Notes: a model not told the origin generated them from the sequence alone. Positions 24,823 to 33,158 are shown, counted from the first letter of the stretch. The stretch is 64,000 nt of DNA from CAYNQN01 sp964530525 (GCA_964530525.1 CAZHBH010000002.1:24286-88285), one strand, 5' to 3'. Numbers and translations: made by a program.

Positions 24823-26046
24823 CTACTGGGTGCGCAGGTTCAGCGGGTCGTAGAGGTGCCAGGCACCACCCCGGAACACGCCCAGGAGGATCTCCTGCGA
24901 GGTGATCCCTCGGCGCTGCGACTCCGAGAACGTGTAGATGCCCATCGCCGCGGGGAAGTCCTCGAGGTTCTCGATGTACCGCACGATCTCCTGCGGCGAG
25001 CCGTCTGTCTCGTTGGCCGCCGTCGCCAGGATGATCGCCCCGTCGTAGGCGTGGGCACCCAGCACGTCGGGTGCGACCGACGGTGCGATGCGCTGCGCCG
25101 TGTCCACGTACTCCTTGGCGGAGTCGTAGCAGAGGAAGTCCTGGCTCAGCTCGCCGGTGATCACGCCGAGGGTGCAGAAGCCCGCCACGAGGATCTTGTC
25201 GTCGCTGACCCGGCCGTTCATGGCGTTGGCCACGAACGGGACGCCCTGGCTGTGCACGGCGACCGCAGGCATCGTGAGACCGGCCTGCTCGAAGGCTTGG
25301 GCGGCCACGACGCCGCCGCCACCGCTCACGCAGACGAAGACGAAGTCCGCGCTGCGGTCGATCTCGGCCATCTGCGGAGCAGCCGACTGCGCCGTCGCCT
25401 GCATCGTGTTCGTGCCGATCACCTCGATGCCGTGGCGGACCTGGGCGTCCTGCCCGGCCCACTCGCGGCACGGCTCGCCGGTGACGTCCTCGGTGGTGAC
25501 GATCCAGGCGGTGCTGTAGCCCTCGCCCGCACCCCACTCGAACACTGCGTCGAGGACGTCCTCGGTCACCGGAAGACCGGAGAACATGTACTCCTGGCCG
25601 TTCATGTCACGACCGCCGTAGGCCCCACCGAGGATCCACGTGGGGATCTGGTCGCGGGCGATCATCGGGGCCACGGCCTCGGTCGCCGCTCCCAGCGGGA
25701 AACCGACCATGACGTCGACGCCGTCGCTCTGCACCAGCTTCTGGTAGCAGGCCCGGGCAGCCTCGGGGTTGGTCTCGTCGTTGCACACCACGGCCTCGAC
25801 CGTCCGACCGTGGACCCCGCCACGGTCGTTGAGCACGGCCACGGCCGCTTGGACGCCGGCTTCGGTGGTCTTGCCCAGGAACTCGTAGTTGCCGCTCAAC
25901 GACGTGACCACGCCGATCTTGAACGGCTCGGACGAGCCACTCGGGCTCGTGTCCCCGGTGCTCGTGTCATCGCCGCTGCTGCAGGCCGCTGCGACGAGGA
26001 CGCAGGCGAGCAGCAGGGCCCCGATCTTCATTGCGCTTCGCTTCAT
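24823..26046 (-). CDS. Liv-type ABC substrate-binding lipoprotein
   Basis: 407 residues from ATG 26046, which has GGAGGA upstream. A lipobox ends at Cys22 (LLLACVLVAAACSSG), then a Ser/Thr-rich linker. The domain starts with FKIGVVTSLSGNYEFLGKT and has the NDRGGVHGR motif of type I periplasmic binding proteins. It is the first gene of the importer operon, ahead of livH, the LivMG fusion and livF. A palindromic operator lies 39-52 bases before the start. The ligand is unknown. Confidence 0.9.
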   Translation of the reverse strand: MKRSAMKIGALLLACVLVAAACSSGDDTSTGDTSPSGSSEPFKIGVVTSLSGNYEFLGKTTEAGVQAAVAVLNDRGGVHGRTVEAVVCNDETNPEAARACYQKLVQSDGVDVMVGFPLGAATEAVAPMIARDQIPTWILGGAYGGRDMNGQEYMFSGLPVTEDVLDAVFEWGAGEGYSTAWIVTTEDVTGEPCREWAGQDAQVRHGIEVIGTNTMQATAQSAAPQMAEIDRSADFVFVCVSGGGGVVAAQAFEQAGLTMPAVAVHSQGVPFVANAMNGRVSDDKILVAGFCTLGVITGELSQDFLCYDSAKEYVDTAQRIAPSVAPDVLGAHAYDGAIILATAANETDGSPQEIVRYIENLEDFPAAMGIYTFSESQRRGITSQEILLGVFRGGAWHLYDPLNLRTQ

Positions 26047-26084
26047 CTGGGTCCTCCAGTCTTCCCCAACTGGGGTCCGGTCAA

Positions 26085-26100
26085 ACCGACCGGTCGGTAG
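26085..26100. promoter_or_regulatory. Palindromic operator of the importer operon
   Basis: ACCGACCGGTCGGT (26085-26098) is a perfect 14-base palindrome. The overlapping 26087-26100 stretch differs from CTAMCRRYYRDTAG only at its second base (G for T). It lies between the binding-protein start and a TTGACG on the minus strand near 26132-26137. It has the same arms as the 8296-8313 operator. Confidence 0.65.
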
Positions 26101-26200
26101 TGCAGTCATGATGCACCTATCAGTCGGCCGCGTCAAGGGACGATCACCCCAGCGGCCGGATCTCGGGGTGAACGTCGGCCTCCTACCCCTTCGTGAGAGC

Positions 26201-26956
26201 TCATACGCACTGGTAGCCCCCGTCGACGGTGATCACGGAGCCCGTCAGGTACGACGCCGAGGGCGACGCAAGGAAGAGGTAGGCCCCCGCCAGCTCGTCG
26301 GAAGCGCCCCACCGCCTCAACGCCACGTGGTCGAGGATCCTGCGCTCGAGCTCGGGGTTGGCCTTCCAACCCTCCACCAGCGGTGAGTCGAACCAGCCCG
26401 GGCTCACGGCGTTGACGCAGATCCCCACCGGAGCCAGGTCGAGCGCGAGGGCCTTGACCAGCCCGATCACGCCGGCCTTGCTCGCCGAGTAGGCGCTCAG
26501 GCCGCGCCTGGGGCGTTCCCCGAGCACCGAGGCCGTCACGATGACCCGGGACCCGGCCTCCATCGCCGGTATCGCTGCCCGTACCCCCAGGAAGACCCCC
26601 GTGAGGTTCACGTCGATGATCCGCCGCCACACGTCCACGTCCATCTCGGTCGGACGAGCCACCACGGGCGAGATCCCGGCGTTCGCCACGAAGGTGTCGA
26701 TCCCTCCCCAGGTCTCGCGCACGGCGCTCACGACGGCTTCGTTGCCGGCTTCGGAGGAGACGTCGGCGGGGCAGATCAACGTCCGGTCGTGGCCCAGCTC
26801 GGCCTGGAGGCCCTTGAGCTGCTCCTCGCTGCGCGACACGAGGGCGACACGGGCCCCCACGCGGTGGAACTCGGCGGCCACGATGCGGCCGAGTCCCCCG
26901 CTGGCGCCCGTCACCACCACCCGCAGGTCCGCGAGGTCGTCCACAGAGGTTGCCAT
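26201..26956 (-). CDS. SDR-family oxidoreductase
   Basis: 251 residues from ATG 26956. Motifs: VTGASGGLG, NAGISPV, catalytic YSASKAGV and terminal VDGGYQCV; nothing is missing from the classical active site. A GGGGAG ribosome site is close to the ATG; a GTG 15 bases upstream is possible. It stands alone as a transcription unit with its own CTA-N8-TAG operator 36 bases upstream. Confidence 0.87.
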   Translation of the reverse strand: MATSVDDLADLRVVVTGASGGLGRIVAAEFHRVGARVALVSRSEEQLKGLQAELGHDRTLICPADVSSEAGNEAVVSAVRETWGGIDTFVANAGISPVVARPTEMDVDVWRRIIDVNLTGVFLGVRAAIPAMEAGSRVIVTASVLGERPRRGLSAYSASKAGVIGLVKALALDLAPVGICVNAVSPGWFDSPLVEGWKANPELERRILDHVALRRWGASDELAGAYLFLASPSASYLTGSVITVDGGYQCV

Positions 26957-26991
26957 CCGCTCCCCTTTCACATGGCGAGCAAGCAGTCACC

Positions 26992-27005
26992 CTACCGGTT
27001 GTTAG
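26992..27005. promoter_or_regulatory. CTA-N8-TAG operator copy (CTACCGGTTGTTAG)
   Basis: Matches CTAMCRRYYRDTAG. It lies upstream of the SDR gene at 26956 and marks the right end of the island; the next genes (ArsA-like) are unrelated. Confidence 0.6.
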
Positions 27006-27067
27006 GACGACTTTGTCATATCCCAGGGCGGGAGGCAACGCCCTCGATGGCTACGGTGTCGCTCGCC

Positions 27068-28240
27068 TCAGGCCCAGATCGCCCGGCCGACGCGCAACAA
27101 GCCGGCAAGGTCGGCCACGTCGCCGTCGAGCACCGGGGCCGTGGCCACCAGCTCTGGCGAGCAGCTCAGCTCGCCGAGCTGCTCGGCCTCTCGCGACGCC
27201 ACCACCCGGTAGTTCAAGAAGCTCTCGCCGACCTCCCGCAGGACCCTCTCGAGCCGATCGGCCGGGCCGAGGGCCGAGGCCGAACCCCTCAGGACCTCCG
27301 CCGCCACCTCGGCGCTTCGTTGGGAGAGCGCTTCCGCGACGACGGTGGCACCTGGTCGGAGGAAGTAGTCGGGCAAGACCTTGTTGAGCACCACCGCTCC
27401 CAGGTGGAAGCCCCGGGAGCCCAGGGCCTCCATGAAGAACTCGGCCTCGCGCACCGGGGCCTCCTCGAGCGTGGTGACCACCACGAAGGTGGTGCGCCGA
27501 TCCTCGAGGGTGCGGCTGACCGCTCGTGCCCTCTCCACGAAGCCGTCGTACATGGTGGAGAAGAGGATGAAGAACTGGCCGACGTCCTCGAGGAACTGCG
27601 AGCCGAGGATTCGATCGGCCAGGTGGTAGAAGGGCCGTGACGCCGTGTTCACCCAGCGCGAGCGGTACGGGGTGATCAGCCAGCGCAGCAGGCGGCTGCT
27701 GAAGAACTCGGCCATCCGCTCGGGCGCCTCGAGGAAGTCGATGGCGTTGCGGGTGGGAGGCGTGTCCACCACGATCAGGTCGTAGCGACCCGAGCTGTGG
27801 ATCTCGTAGAGCCTCTCCATGGCGATGTAGTCGTGGCTGTGGGTGAACTTCCCCGTGATGTTCTGGTAGAGGGGGTTGGCCAGGATGCTGTCGCGGGTGG
27901 CCGGGTCGGGTGCGTGCGCCCGCACCAGGCCGTCCCACGACTCCTTGGTGTCGAGCATGGCCGCCCACAGCTCGCCGCGAGGCTGGACCCCTGCCGCTCG
28001 GAGGAGCTCGGGAGGCACCTGCGTCTCCAGGTTGCCGAAGCGCTCCATCCCCAGCGCCGCAGCCAGGCGGCGGGCGGGGTCGATGGTGACGACCAGGACC
28101 TTCCCGCCCAGCTGGGAGGCGGCCATCGCTCCGAGCGCCGCCGCTGTCGTGGTCTTGCCCACCCCGCCCGCACCGCAGGCGATGACCATCTCCTTGCTGG
28201 CGAGCAGCTCCTCCAGGCGCGACTGGTCCCCCGGGCTCAA
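27068..28240 (-). CDS. ArsA/Get3-like ATPase (second of pair)
   Basis: 390 residues. The deviant Walker A is CGAGGVGKTTTAAALG, switch I region VVTIDPARRLAAALG and switch II VVDTPPTRNAIDF, all typical of ArsA/Get3. It keeps no arsenite cysteine triad that I can see, and no ars genes are near. Actinobacteria commonly carry two adjacent ArsA-like genes of unknown role, possibly in targeting or metal-cofactor handling. It overlaps the first ArsA-like gene by four bases. Confidence 0.87.
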   Translation of the reverse strand: MSPGDQSRLEELLASKEMVIACGAGGVGKTTTAAALGAMAASQLGGKVLVVTIDPARRLAAALGMERFGNLETQVPPELLRAAGVQPRGELWAAMLDTKESWDGLVRAHAPDPATRDSILANPLYQNITGKFTHSHDYIAMERLYEIHSSGRYDLIVVDTPPTRNAIDFLEAPERMAEFFSSRLLRWLITPYRSRWVNTASRPFYHLADRILGSQFLEDVGQFFILFSTMYDGFVERARAVSRTLEDRRTTFVVVTTLEEAPVREAEFFMEALGSRGFHLGAVVLNKVLPDYFLRPGATVVAEALSQRSAEVAAEVLRGSASALGPADRLERVLREVGESFLNYRVVASREAEQLGELSCSPELVATAPVLDGDVADLAGLLRVGRAIWA

Positions 28241-29211
28241 CTCCTCAGCTCCTGGCCCAGCTCGTCGCCCAAAGACTCCGCGAGGGTGTGGGTTGCGCGC
28301 AGACCGTGCGACCGGGAGAAGAGGTGGGGAAGGTAGAGGAGCGGCAACGAGCCGACACCGGCCCGCAACCTGGTGAGGTGCTCTGCCCTGGTCCGGCGCA
28401 GCGTCACGGCGAGCCTGGCCGCCTGCAGCACGGGCTCCACGTCGCCGCCGGCCGCTCGGGCCAGCCCGGCCGCCACCTCAGCCGTCCCCAGCAGCTCGAA
28501 GACCTCCTCTTCACCCCTGCCGAAGAGCTCGGGGAGCACCTTGTTCACCACCACCGCGGCGATGTCCACCTCGGTCTCGGCCCTGATCCGCCCAATCAGC
28601 TCGAGGGTCTCCACCACCGGCATCTCCTCGGGGGTGCACACGAGCACCGCGCCGGTGGAGTCGGGGTCGGCCAGGAGCTCTGCCATCCAGGCGGTCTGGT
28701 CGCGCACCCGACCCACCTTGACGAGCTCGGCGATCGCCTGAGGAGCCGAGAGCTGGCTCACCACGTGGCCCGTGGCAGGGGCGTCCACCACGACCAGGTC
28801 GTAGTGGCGCTCCCGCACCTCCCACGCGAGCTTGCCGACGGTGAGGATCTCCTTCACCCCCGGAGCGGCGTTGGCCACGAAGTCGAGGCTCCGGGCGAGC
28901 GGGCCCATCCTGGCCAGGAACGGGATGCCCACCTGGGTGCGCAGGTACTCGCGCAGAGACTCCTCGGTGCTCATCGCCATCGACCACAGGTTCGGGGCCA
29001 GCTCTCGGGCCTCGAAGCCGTCGGGCGACGTCTCGAAGACGTCGCCCAGGTCGCCCTTCGCGTCGACCTCGCAGATGAGGGTCCGCTTCCCCCGGCTCGC
29101 CGCAAGCATCCCCAGGGCTGCGGTCACCGCCGTCTTGCCCACGCCCCCCTTGCCGGTGACGAACAGGAGCCGTCGATCGAGGAGCGGAAGGGGGCGCTCC
29201 TGGAAGCTCAG
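28237..29211 (-). CDS. ArsA/Get3-like ATPase (first of pair)
   Basis: About 324 residues. Walker A is VTGKGGVGKTAVTAALG, the DAKGDLGD segment follows, and switch II is VVVDAPATGHVVSQL. Shorter than its partner and likely to form a heterodimer with it. The N-terminus is uncertain: no ATG, GTG or TTG is in frame near the P-loop, and a CTG at 29211 overlapping the DUF3107 stop (CTGA) is the best candidate. Role unknown; see the partner gene. Confidence 0.85.
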   Translation of the reverse strand: MSFQERPLPLLDRRLLFVTGKGGVGKTAVTAALGMLAASRGKRTLICEVDAKGDLGDVFETSPDGFEARELAPNLWSMAMSTEESLREYLRTQVGIPFLARMGPLARSLDFVANAAPGVKEILTVGKLAWEVRERHYDLVVVDAPATGHVVSQLSAPQAIAELVKVGRVRDQTAWMAELLADPDSTGAVLVCTPEEMPVVETLELIGRIRAETEVDIAAVVVNKVLPELFGRGEEEVFELLGTAEVAAGLARAAGGDVEPVLQAARLAVTLRRTRAEHLTRLRAGVGSLPLLYLPHLFSRSHGLRATHTLAESLGDELGQELRS

Positions 29212-29438
29212 GCGCCGAACCCCATTCGACGCTCGCTCGCCGGCCCCAGCTCCACGTACGCGATGCGATCGGAGGGCACGCCGAAGCGACGGCCGTTGCG
29301 GTCGGTGAGCCAGAGCACCCGGCCGGACTCTGCCAGAGCCGAGTCGATGTCGGCGCGCACGGCGTCCGCGTCGACGTCGCCGGGGAGCTCGAGGTCGATC
29401 TCCTTCATGGTGTGGATCACACCGATGCGAACGTCCAT
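29208..29438 (-). CDS. DUF3107 family protein
   Basis: 76 residues beginning MDVRIGVIHTMKEIDLELPG, the standard DUF3107 sequence, a small actinobacterial family of unknown function. It is coupled to the ArsA pair and separated by 20 bases from the Mrp gene upstream, so all four are probably one transcript. It has a predicted alpha/beta fold, no signal peptide and no cysteines. Confidence 0.85.
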   Translation of the reverse strand: MDVRIGVIHTMKEIDLELPGDVDADAVRADIDSALAESGRVLWLTDRNGRRFGVPSDRIAYVELGPASERRMGFGA

Positions 29439-29458
29439 GAGTCCTCCGAGTGCCCGAG

Positions 29459-30322
29459 CTACTGAACCTTGAGGCCCGGATGGTAGCGGCGGGTGGGGGC
29501 CAGCTCTTCGTCGACGCGTCGGGCGATGTCGCGGAACGCCTCGGCAGCCTCGCTCTCGGGCTGGACCGCCACGATGGGTCGGCCGCTGTCGCCCCCCTCG
29601 CGCAGGGCCTCCACGAGCGGCACCTGGCCCAGCAGGGGCACCTCAAGGCGGTCGGCCAGGTCGCGCCCGCCACCCGCTCCGAACAGCTGGTAGCGCTTCC
29701 CGTCGTCTCCGGTGAACCACGACATGTTCTCGATGACCCCCTTGACCTCGAGGTTCACCTTGGCGGCCATGAAGGCCGCCCGCTGCGCAACGCGCTGTGC
29801 GGCGGGCTGGGGCGTCGTGACCACGTAGAGCTCCGCCCTGGGAAGGAACTGGGCGAGAGACAGGGCTATGTCGCCGGTGCCCGGCGGAAGGTCCACCACC
29901 AGGTAGTCGGGGTCGTTCCAGTGGACGTCGGTGAGGAACTGCTCCAGGGCCTTGTGGAGCATCGGTCCGCGCCAGATGACCGGCTGGTCCTCCTCCACGA
30001 AGAAGCCCATGGAGATGCAGCGCACCCCGTAGCGCTCGGGGGGGACGATCATCTCGTCGACGATGTCGGGGGGCTCGGTGACCCCCAGCATCCTGGGGAT
30101 CGAGAAGCCCCACACGTCCGCATCCACCACCGCCACCGAGCTGCCCCGTTGGGCCAGGGCCACGCCCAGGTTGGCGGTGACCGAGGACTTGCCCACACCC
30201 CCCTTGCCCGAGGCGATCAGCAGCACGCGGGTGCGCGACGCCGGATCGGCGAAGGGGATGGAGCGGCGAGGCGGGGGAGCCTGCCCTTGGGGTGGGTGTG
30301 GGGCGTGAGAGTGGTCGCTCAT
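29459..30322 (-). CDS. mrp: Mrp/NBP35-family Fe-S carrier ATPase
   Basis: 287 residues. Walker A is ASGKGGVGKSSVTANLG, then DADVWGFSIPRMLG and the VDLPPGTGDIALSLAQ motif, diagnostic of Mrp/ApbC. The usual C-terminal CxxC that bridges an Fe-S cluster is not present; that region reads ENMSWFTGDDGKRY. Similar cysteine-less forms are seen in other actinobacterial Mrp proteins. It is divergent from a SufR-like regulator and next to a cysteine desulfurase, supporting a role in Fe-S assembly. Confidence 0.9.
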   Translation of the reverse strand: MSDHSHAPHPPQGQAPPPRRSIPFADPASRTRVLLIASGKGGVGKSSVTANLGVALAQRGSSVAVVDADVWGFSIPRMLGVTEPPDIVDEMIVPPERYGVRCISMGFFVEEDQPVIWRGPMLHKALEQFLTDVHWNDPDYLVVDLPPGTGDIALSLAQFLPRAELYVVTTPQPAAQRVAQRAAFMAAKVNLEVKGVIENMSWFTGDDGKRYQLFGAGGGRDLADRLEVPLLGQVPLVEALREGGDSGRPIVAVQPESEAAEAFRDIARRVDEELAPTRRYHPGLKVQ

Positions 30323-30354
30323 CGGCGTGGGCCCGGCTCCTGTGACGAATTTCT

Positions 30355-30374
30355 CCTATGGCCGTAGGTAGAAT
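30355..30374 (+). promoter_or_regulatory. Palindromic operator and -10 box of the SufR-like gene
   Basis: CCTATGGCCGTAGG (30355-30368) is an inverted repeat with one mismatched pair. It directly abuts TAGAAT (30369-30374), a good -10 element. The GTG start at 30381 lies six bases after the -10, so the transcript would be leaderless. The site is 33 bases from the divergent Mrp start and could control both directions. Confidence 0.6.
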
Positions 30375-30380
30375 ACCGAC

Positions 30381-31100
30381 GTGGCCGACCCTCCCCTCAC
30401 GCCCACCGAGTTCTCCTCAGCGGTGACCGCCATATCGGCCGCCTTCGGCGACCCGACCCGGCGTAACATCTTCCTGCTGGTGCGCGAGCACGGCGAGGGC
30501 GTGACAGCCGCCGAGGTCGCCGAGCAGTTCGATCTGCACCCCAACGTCGCCCGCCACCACCTCGACAAGCTGGCAGGGGGTGGATACCTGGAGGTCGACA
30601 TCCCCAAGGACGGTCGTGGGGGCGCCGGCCGACCTTCGAAGCGCTACCGGGCGGCCCCCGAGCACGCCGAGCTCGGCATCCCGGTTCGGCACGACGACCT
30701 GCTCGTGGAGTTGCTCGGGCGCACGATGGCCCTCCTCCCCGCCGAGGTGGTGGAGGCGGTGGCCACCGACGTGGGCGTGGACTACGGGCGGGCGATGGCC
30801 CGCTCGATGGGCGAGCCCGGCGAGGGACACCGCTCCCTGCAGACGGCCTTGCACGCCGTTGCCGACGCCCTCACCGCCCACGGCTTCGCCGCCCACGCCG
30901 AGCGCAGGGACGACGGCCTGCGCATCGTGTCGGAGAACTGCCCCTTCGGCGGCACAGCCCTCGCCCACCCCGTGCTCTGCGCCGTGGACCAGGGGATCGT
31001 CAAGGGGATGGTTGCCGAGCTGTACGGCGAGACCTCGCCAGAGCTGGAGAGCTCGCTCACCACGGGCGACGACGTGTGCGTCACCGCCGTGGAAGCCTGA
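30381..31100 (+). CDS. SufR-like Fe-S-sensing ArsR/DeoR-type regulator
   Basis: 239 residues. The winged helix at about 15-90 includes SAAFGDPTRRNIFLLVREHG and HPNVARHHLDKLAGGGYL. Cys187, Cys200 (C-x12-C) and Cys233 lie in the C-terminal half, the pattern by which SufR binds a [4Fe-4S] cluster. SufR represses Fe-S assembly genes when clusters are plentiful. The downstream gene is a cysteine desulfurase and the divergent gene is Mrp, which fits. Start GTG 30381 is leaderless by the promoter placement. Confidence 0.8.
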   Translation: MADPPLTPTEFSSAVTAISAAFGDPTRRNIFLLVREHGEGVTAAEVAEQFDLHPNVARHHLDKLAGGGYLEVDIPKDGRGGAGRPSKRYRAAPEHAELGIPVRHDDLLVELLGRTMALLPAEVVEAVATDVGVDYGRAMARSMGEPGEGHRSLQTALHAVADALTAHGFAAHAERRDDGLRIVSENCPFGGTALAHPVLCAVDQGIVKGMVAELYGETSPELESSLTTGDDVCVTAVEA

Positions 31101-31134
31101 GGCCGCGAAGCCGAGGGGTGGGGCAGCCTCGATC

Positions 31135-32343
31135 GTGACACCCGCACCTGCGAACCCGTCGCCGGAGAGGCGTGCGGAGCCCGCGCGAAGGGCATACCTG
31201 GACCACGCCTCCACCTCGCCGCTGCGACCGGAGGCGGCCGAAGCGCTCACCAAGTGGCTCGCCGTGCCCCACGGCGACCCGAGCCGGATCCACTCCGAGG
31301 GCCTGGCCGCCAGGGTGGCCGTCGAGGAGGCGAGGGAGCAGGTAGCCGCGCTGCTGGGAGCGCGGCCGCGCGAGGTGGTGCTCACCAGCGGAGCCACGGA
31401 GTCGATAGCGGCCGCCACCTGGGGAGCGATCGAGCGGGCGGCGGCCCAGGCCAGCGGTGGGGATGCTGTGGCGGGGGTCGTGCTGGCGGCGGTGGAGCAC
31501 TCGGCAGTGCGAGACGCATCTGCTGCCTTCGCCGCCGAACGAGGGGGCGAGCTGACGTTCGTGGGCGTCGACGGGCTAGGTCGCGTGGATCCCTCCGCGA
31601 TGCTCGACGTCGTCGGCGATCGCACTGCTCTGGTGCACCTCCAGTGGGCGAACCACGAGGTGGGCACGGTGCAACCGGTGGCCGAGGTGGTGCAGGGCTG
31701 CCGTGAGCGGGGCGTGCTGGTGCACGTGGACGCTGCAGCTGCGGCCGGCCACGTCCCGATCTCCTTCGACGAGCTGGGGGCCGACCTCATGTCGGTCAGC
31801 GCCCACAAGATGGGAGGACCCCCGGGCGTCGGAGCGCTGCTGGTGCGAAGGGGTCTGCGCATCTCCCCCCTCCTGCGCGGCGGCGACCAGGAGCGGGCTC
31901 GCAGGGCCGGCTTCGAGAACGTGCCCGCCATCGTCGGCTTCGGGGCGGCCGCCGCGCTTCTCCAGCCGGACCGCCTGCACGCCGAAGCCGACGAGGCGCG
32001 GCGCCTCACCGGCAAGGTGCTGGCTGCCGCCGACGAGCTGGACGGGGTGGTGATCTACGGCGACCCTTCGGACAGGGTTCCGCACCTCGTCTGCCTCGGG
32101 GTGGAGGGGGTGGAGCCCCAAGCCGTCCTGCTCGGACTGGACGCCGCCGGAGTGGCTGCGCACTCGGGCAGCGCTTGCTCGTCGGAGTCGCTGGAGCCGT
32201 CGCCGGTGCTGGAGGCGATGGGGCTCGACGCCCAGAGGTCGCTTCGCATATCGGTGGGCTGGAACACGACCGACGGGGACGTCGACGCCCTCCTGGGGGC
32301 TCTTCCCAAGGTGCTCGAGCACCTACGGGCGCTACGCGCCTGA
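31135..32343 (+). CDS. Cysteine desulfurase (NifS/IscS type)
   Basis: 402 residues of a class V aminotransferase fold. The PLP lysine is in SVSAHKMGGPPGVGALL, and the catalytic cysteine is in AAHSGSACSSESLEPS, with the long active loop of IscS-type group I enzymes. YLDHASTSPLRPEA is the typical N-terminus. It removes sulfur from cysteine for Fe-S clusters or tRNA thiolation. The GTG at 31135 is the only start consistent with the family N-terminus; it follows the regulator by 34 bases. Confidence 0.9.
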   Translation: MTPAPANPSPERRAEPARRAYLDHASTSPLRPEAAEALTKWLAVPHGDPSRIHSEGLAARVAVEEAREQVAALLGARPREVVLTSGATESIAAATWGAIERAAAQASGGDAVAGVVLAAVEHSAVRDASAAFAAERGGELTFVGVDGLGRVDPSAMLDVVGDRTALVHLQWANHEVGTVQPVAEVVQGCRERGVLVHVDAAAAAGHVPISFDELGADLMSVSAHKMGGPPGVGALLVRRGLRISPLLRGGDQERARRAGFENVPAIVGFGAAAALLQPDRLHAEADEARRLTGKVLAAADELDGVVIYGDPSDRVPHLVCLGVEGVEPQAVLLGLDAAGVAAHSGSACSSESLEPSPVLEAMGLDAQRSLRISVGWNTTDGDVDALLGALPKVLEHLRALRA

Positions 32344-32454
32344 GTGCCCGTCGGGCGAGGTGACCGGCCTTGCGACGCCGGCCATGCGCGTGAGGCCGAG
32401 CCGGCCGGCCGTAGACGGTGCTGGAGGGTGGAGCGGGCGAGCTAACGTGCCGCC

Positions 32455-32928
32455 GTGCCGGTGTTCCTCATCCGCCACGGCCACGCCGGCTCCCGCTCCT
32501 CGTGGGAGGGAGACGACGCCTTGCGGCCCCTGAGCAAGAAGGGCCGCGCCCAGGCACAGCACCTGGCGGAGCGGTTGGCCGACGAGGAGATCGGTCACGT
32601 GCTCTCCAGCCCGATGCTGCGCTGCGTGCAGACCGCGCAGCCCATCGCCGCCGCTCAGGGCTTGGCTGTGGAGGAGCGCACCGAGCTGACCGAAGGTGCC
32701 GACCCCGACCGCGCCATGGACCTGATGATGCCGATGGCGAGCACCAACCCGGTGGTGGTTGGCCACGGCGACCTCATACCCCGCCTGCTCGGCCGCTTCA
32801 CGGCCGCAGGCATGCATGCCACGAGGCTCGACCAGTGCCAGAAGGGTTCCCTCTGGATCGTCGAGATCGACGGCGGCCGCCCCTTGCGCGCCACCTACGA
32901 ACCTCCGCGCTCTGCCGCCAAGCTCTAG
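32455..32928 (+). CDS. SixA-like histidine phosphatase
   Basis: 157 residues. The RHG motif is LIRHGHAG at the N-terminus, then LSSPMLRCVQTAQPIA and the second histidine in VVVGHGDLIPRLL. Short SixA-type phosphohistidine phosphatases act on histidine-phosphorylated proteins or small phosphoesters. Start is GTG 32455. The 111 bases before it contain only GC-rich inverted repeats such as GGCCGG/CCGGCC. Its 3' end meets the ccm operon from the other strand. Confidence 0.85.
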   Translation: MPVFLIRHGHAGSRSSWEGDDALRPLSKKGRAQAQHLAERLADEEIGHVLSSPMLRCVQTAQPIAAAQGLAVEERTELTEGADPDRAMDLMMPMASTNPVVVGHGDLIPRLLGRFTAAGMHATRLDQCQKGSLWIVEIDGGRPLRATYEPPRSAAKL

Positions 32929-33158
32929 CTGGGACCAGGGCCCTCAGCGGCGGCTTGCTGCACCTGGCTGCGCAGCGAATCGACCATCTCGCGCATGGCC
33001 GGGGGAACCGCTGCAGGCGCCACCGCATCGAGGTCGGCCAGGGCCTCGGCGGGATGGCTGTCGCGCAGCATGATGGCGCGGAATATGCGGGCGTCTGCAT
33101 AGCCAGGATCGATCGCTATCGCCTGGCTGATCCACTCGATCGCCCTGGCGTCGAGCTA
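32925..33158 (-). pseudogene. C-terminal TPR remnant of the ccmH/TPR gene beyond an in-frame TAG
   Basis: After the TAG at 33158-33156 the same frame stays open for 76 codons and ends at a second TAG (32927-32925). It reads LDARAIEWISQAIAIDPGYA and then ARIFRAIMLRD, which continues the TPR that starts upstream. GAG to TAG at one base would explain it. Either the gene is truncated, the codon is read through, or the base is a sequencing error. Confidence 0.75.

Noticed and set aside
28237..29673. A longer ArsA-like protein starting at 29673
   Set aside because: The N-terminal extension is an Arg-rich shadow of the Mrp and DUF3107 genes.
32344..32454. GGCCGG/CCGGCC repeats before the histidine phosphatase as a terminator
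   Set aside because: Several short GC-rich pairings compete and none is long or followed by T; too weak to call.
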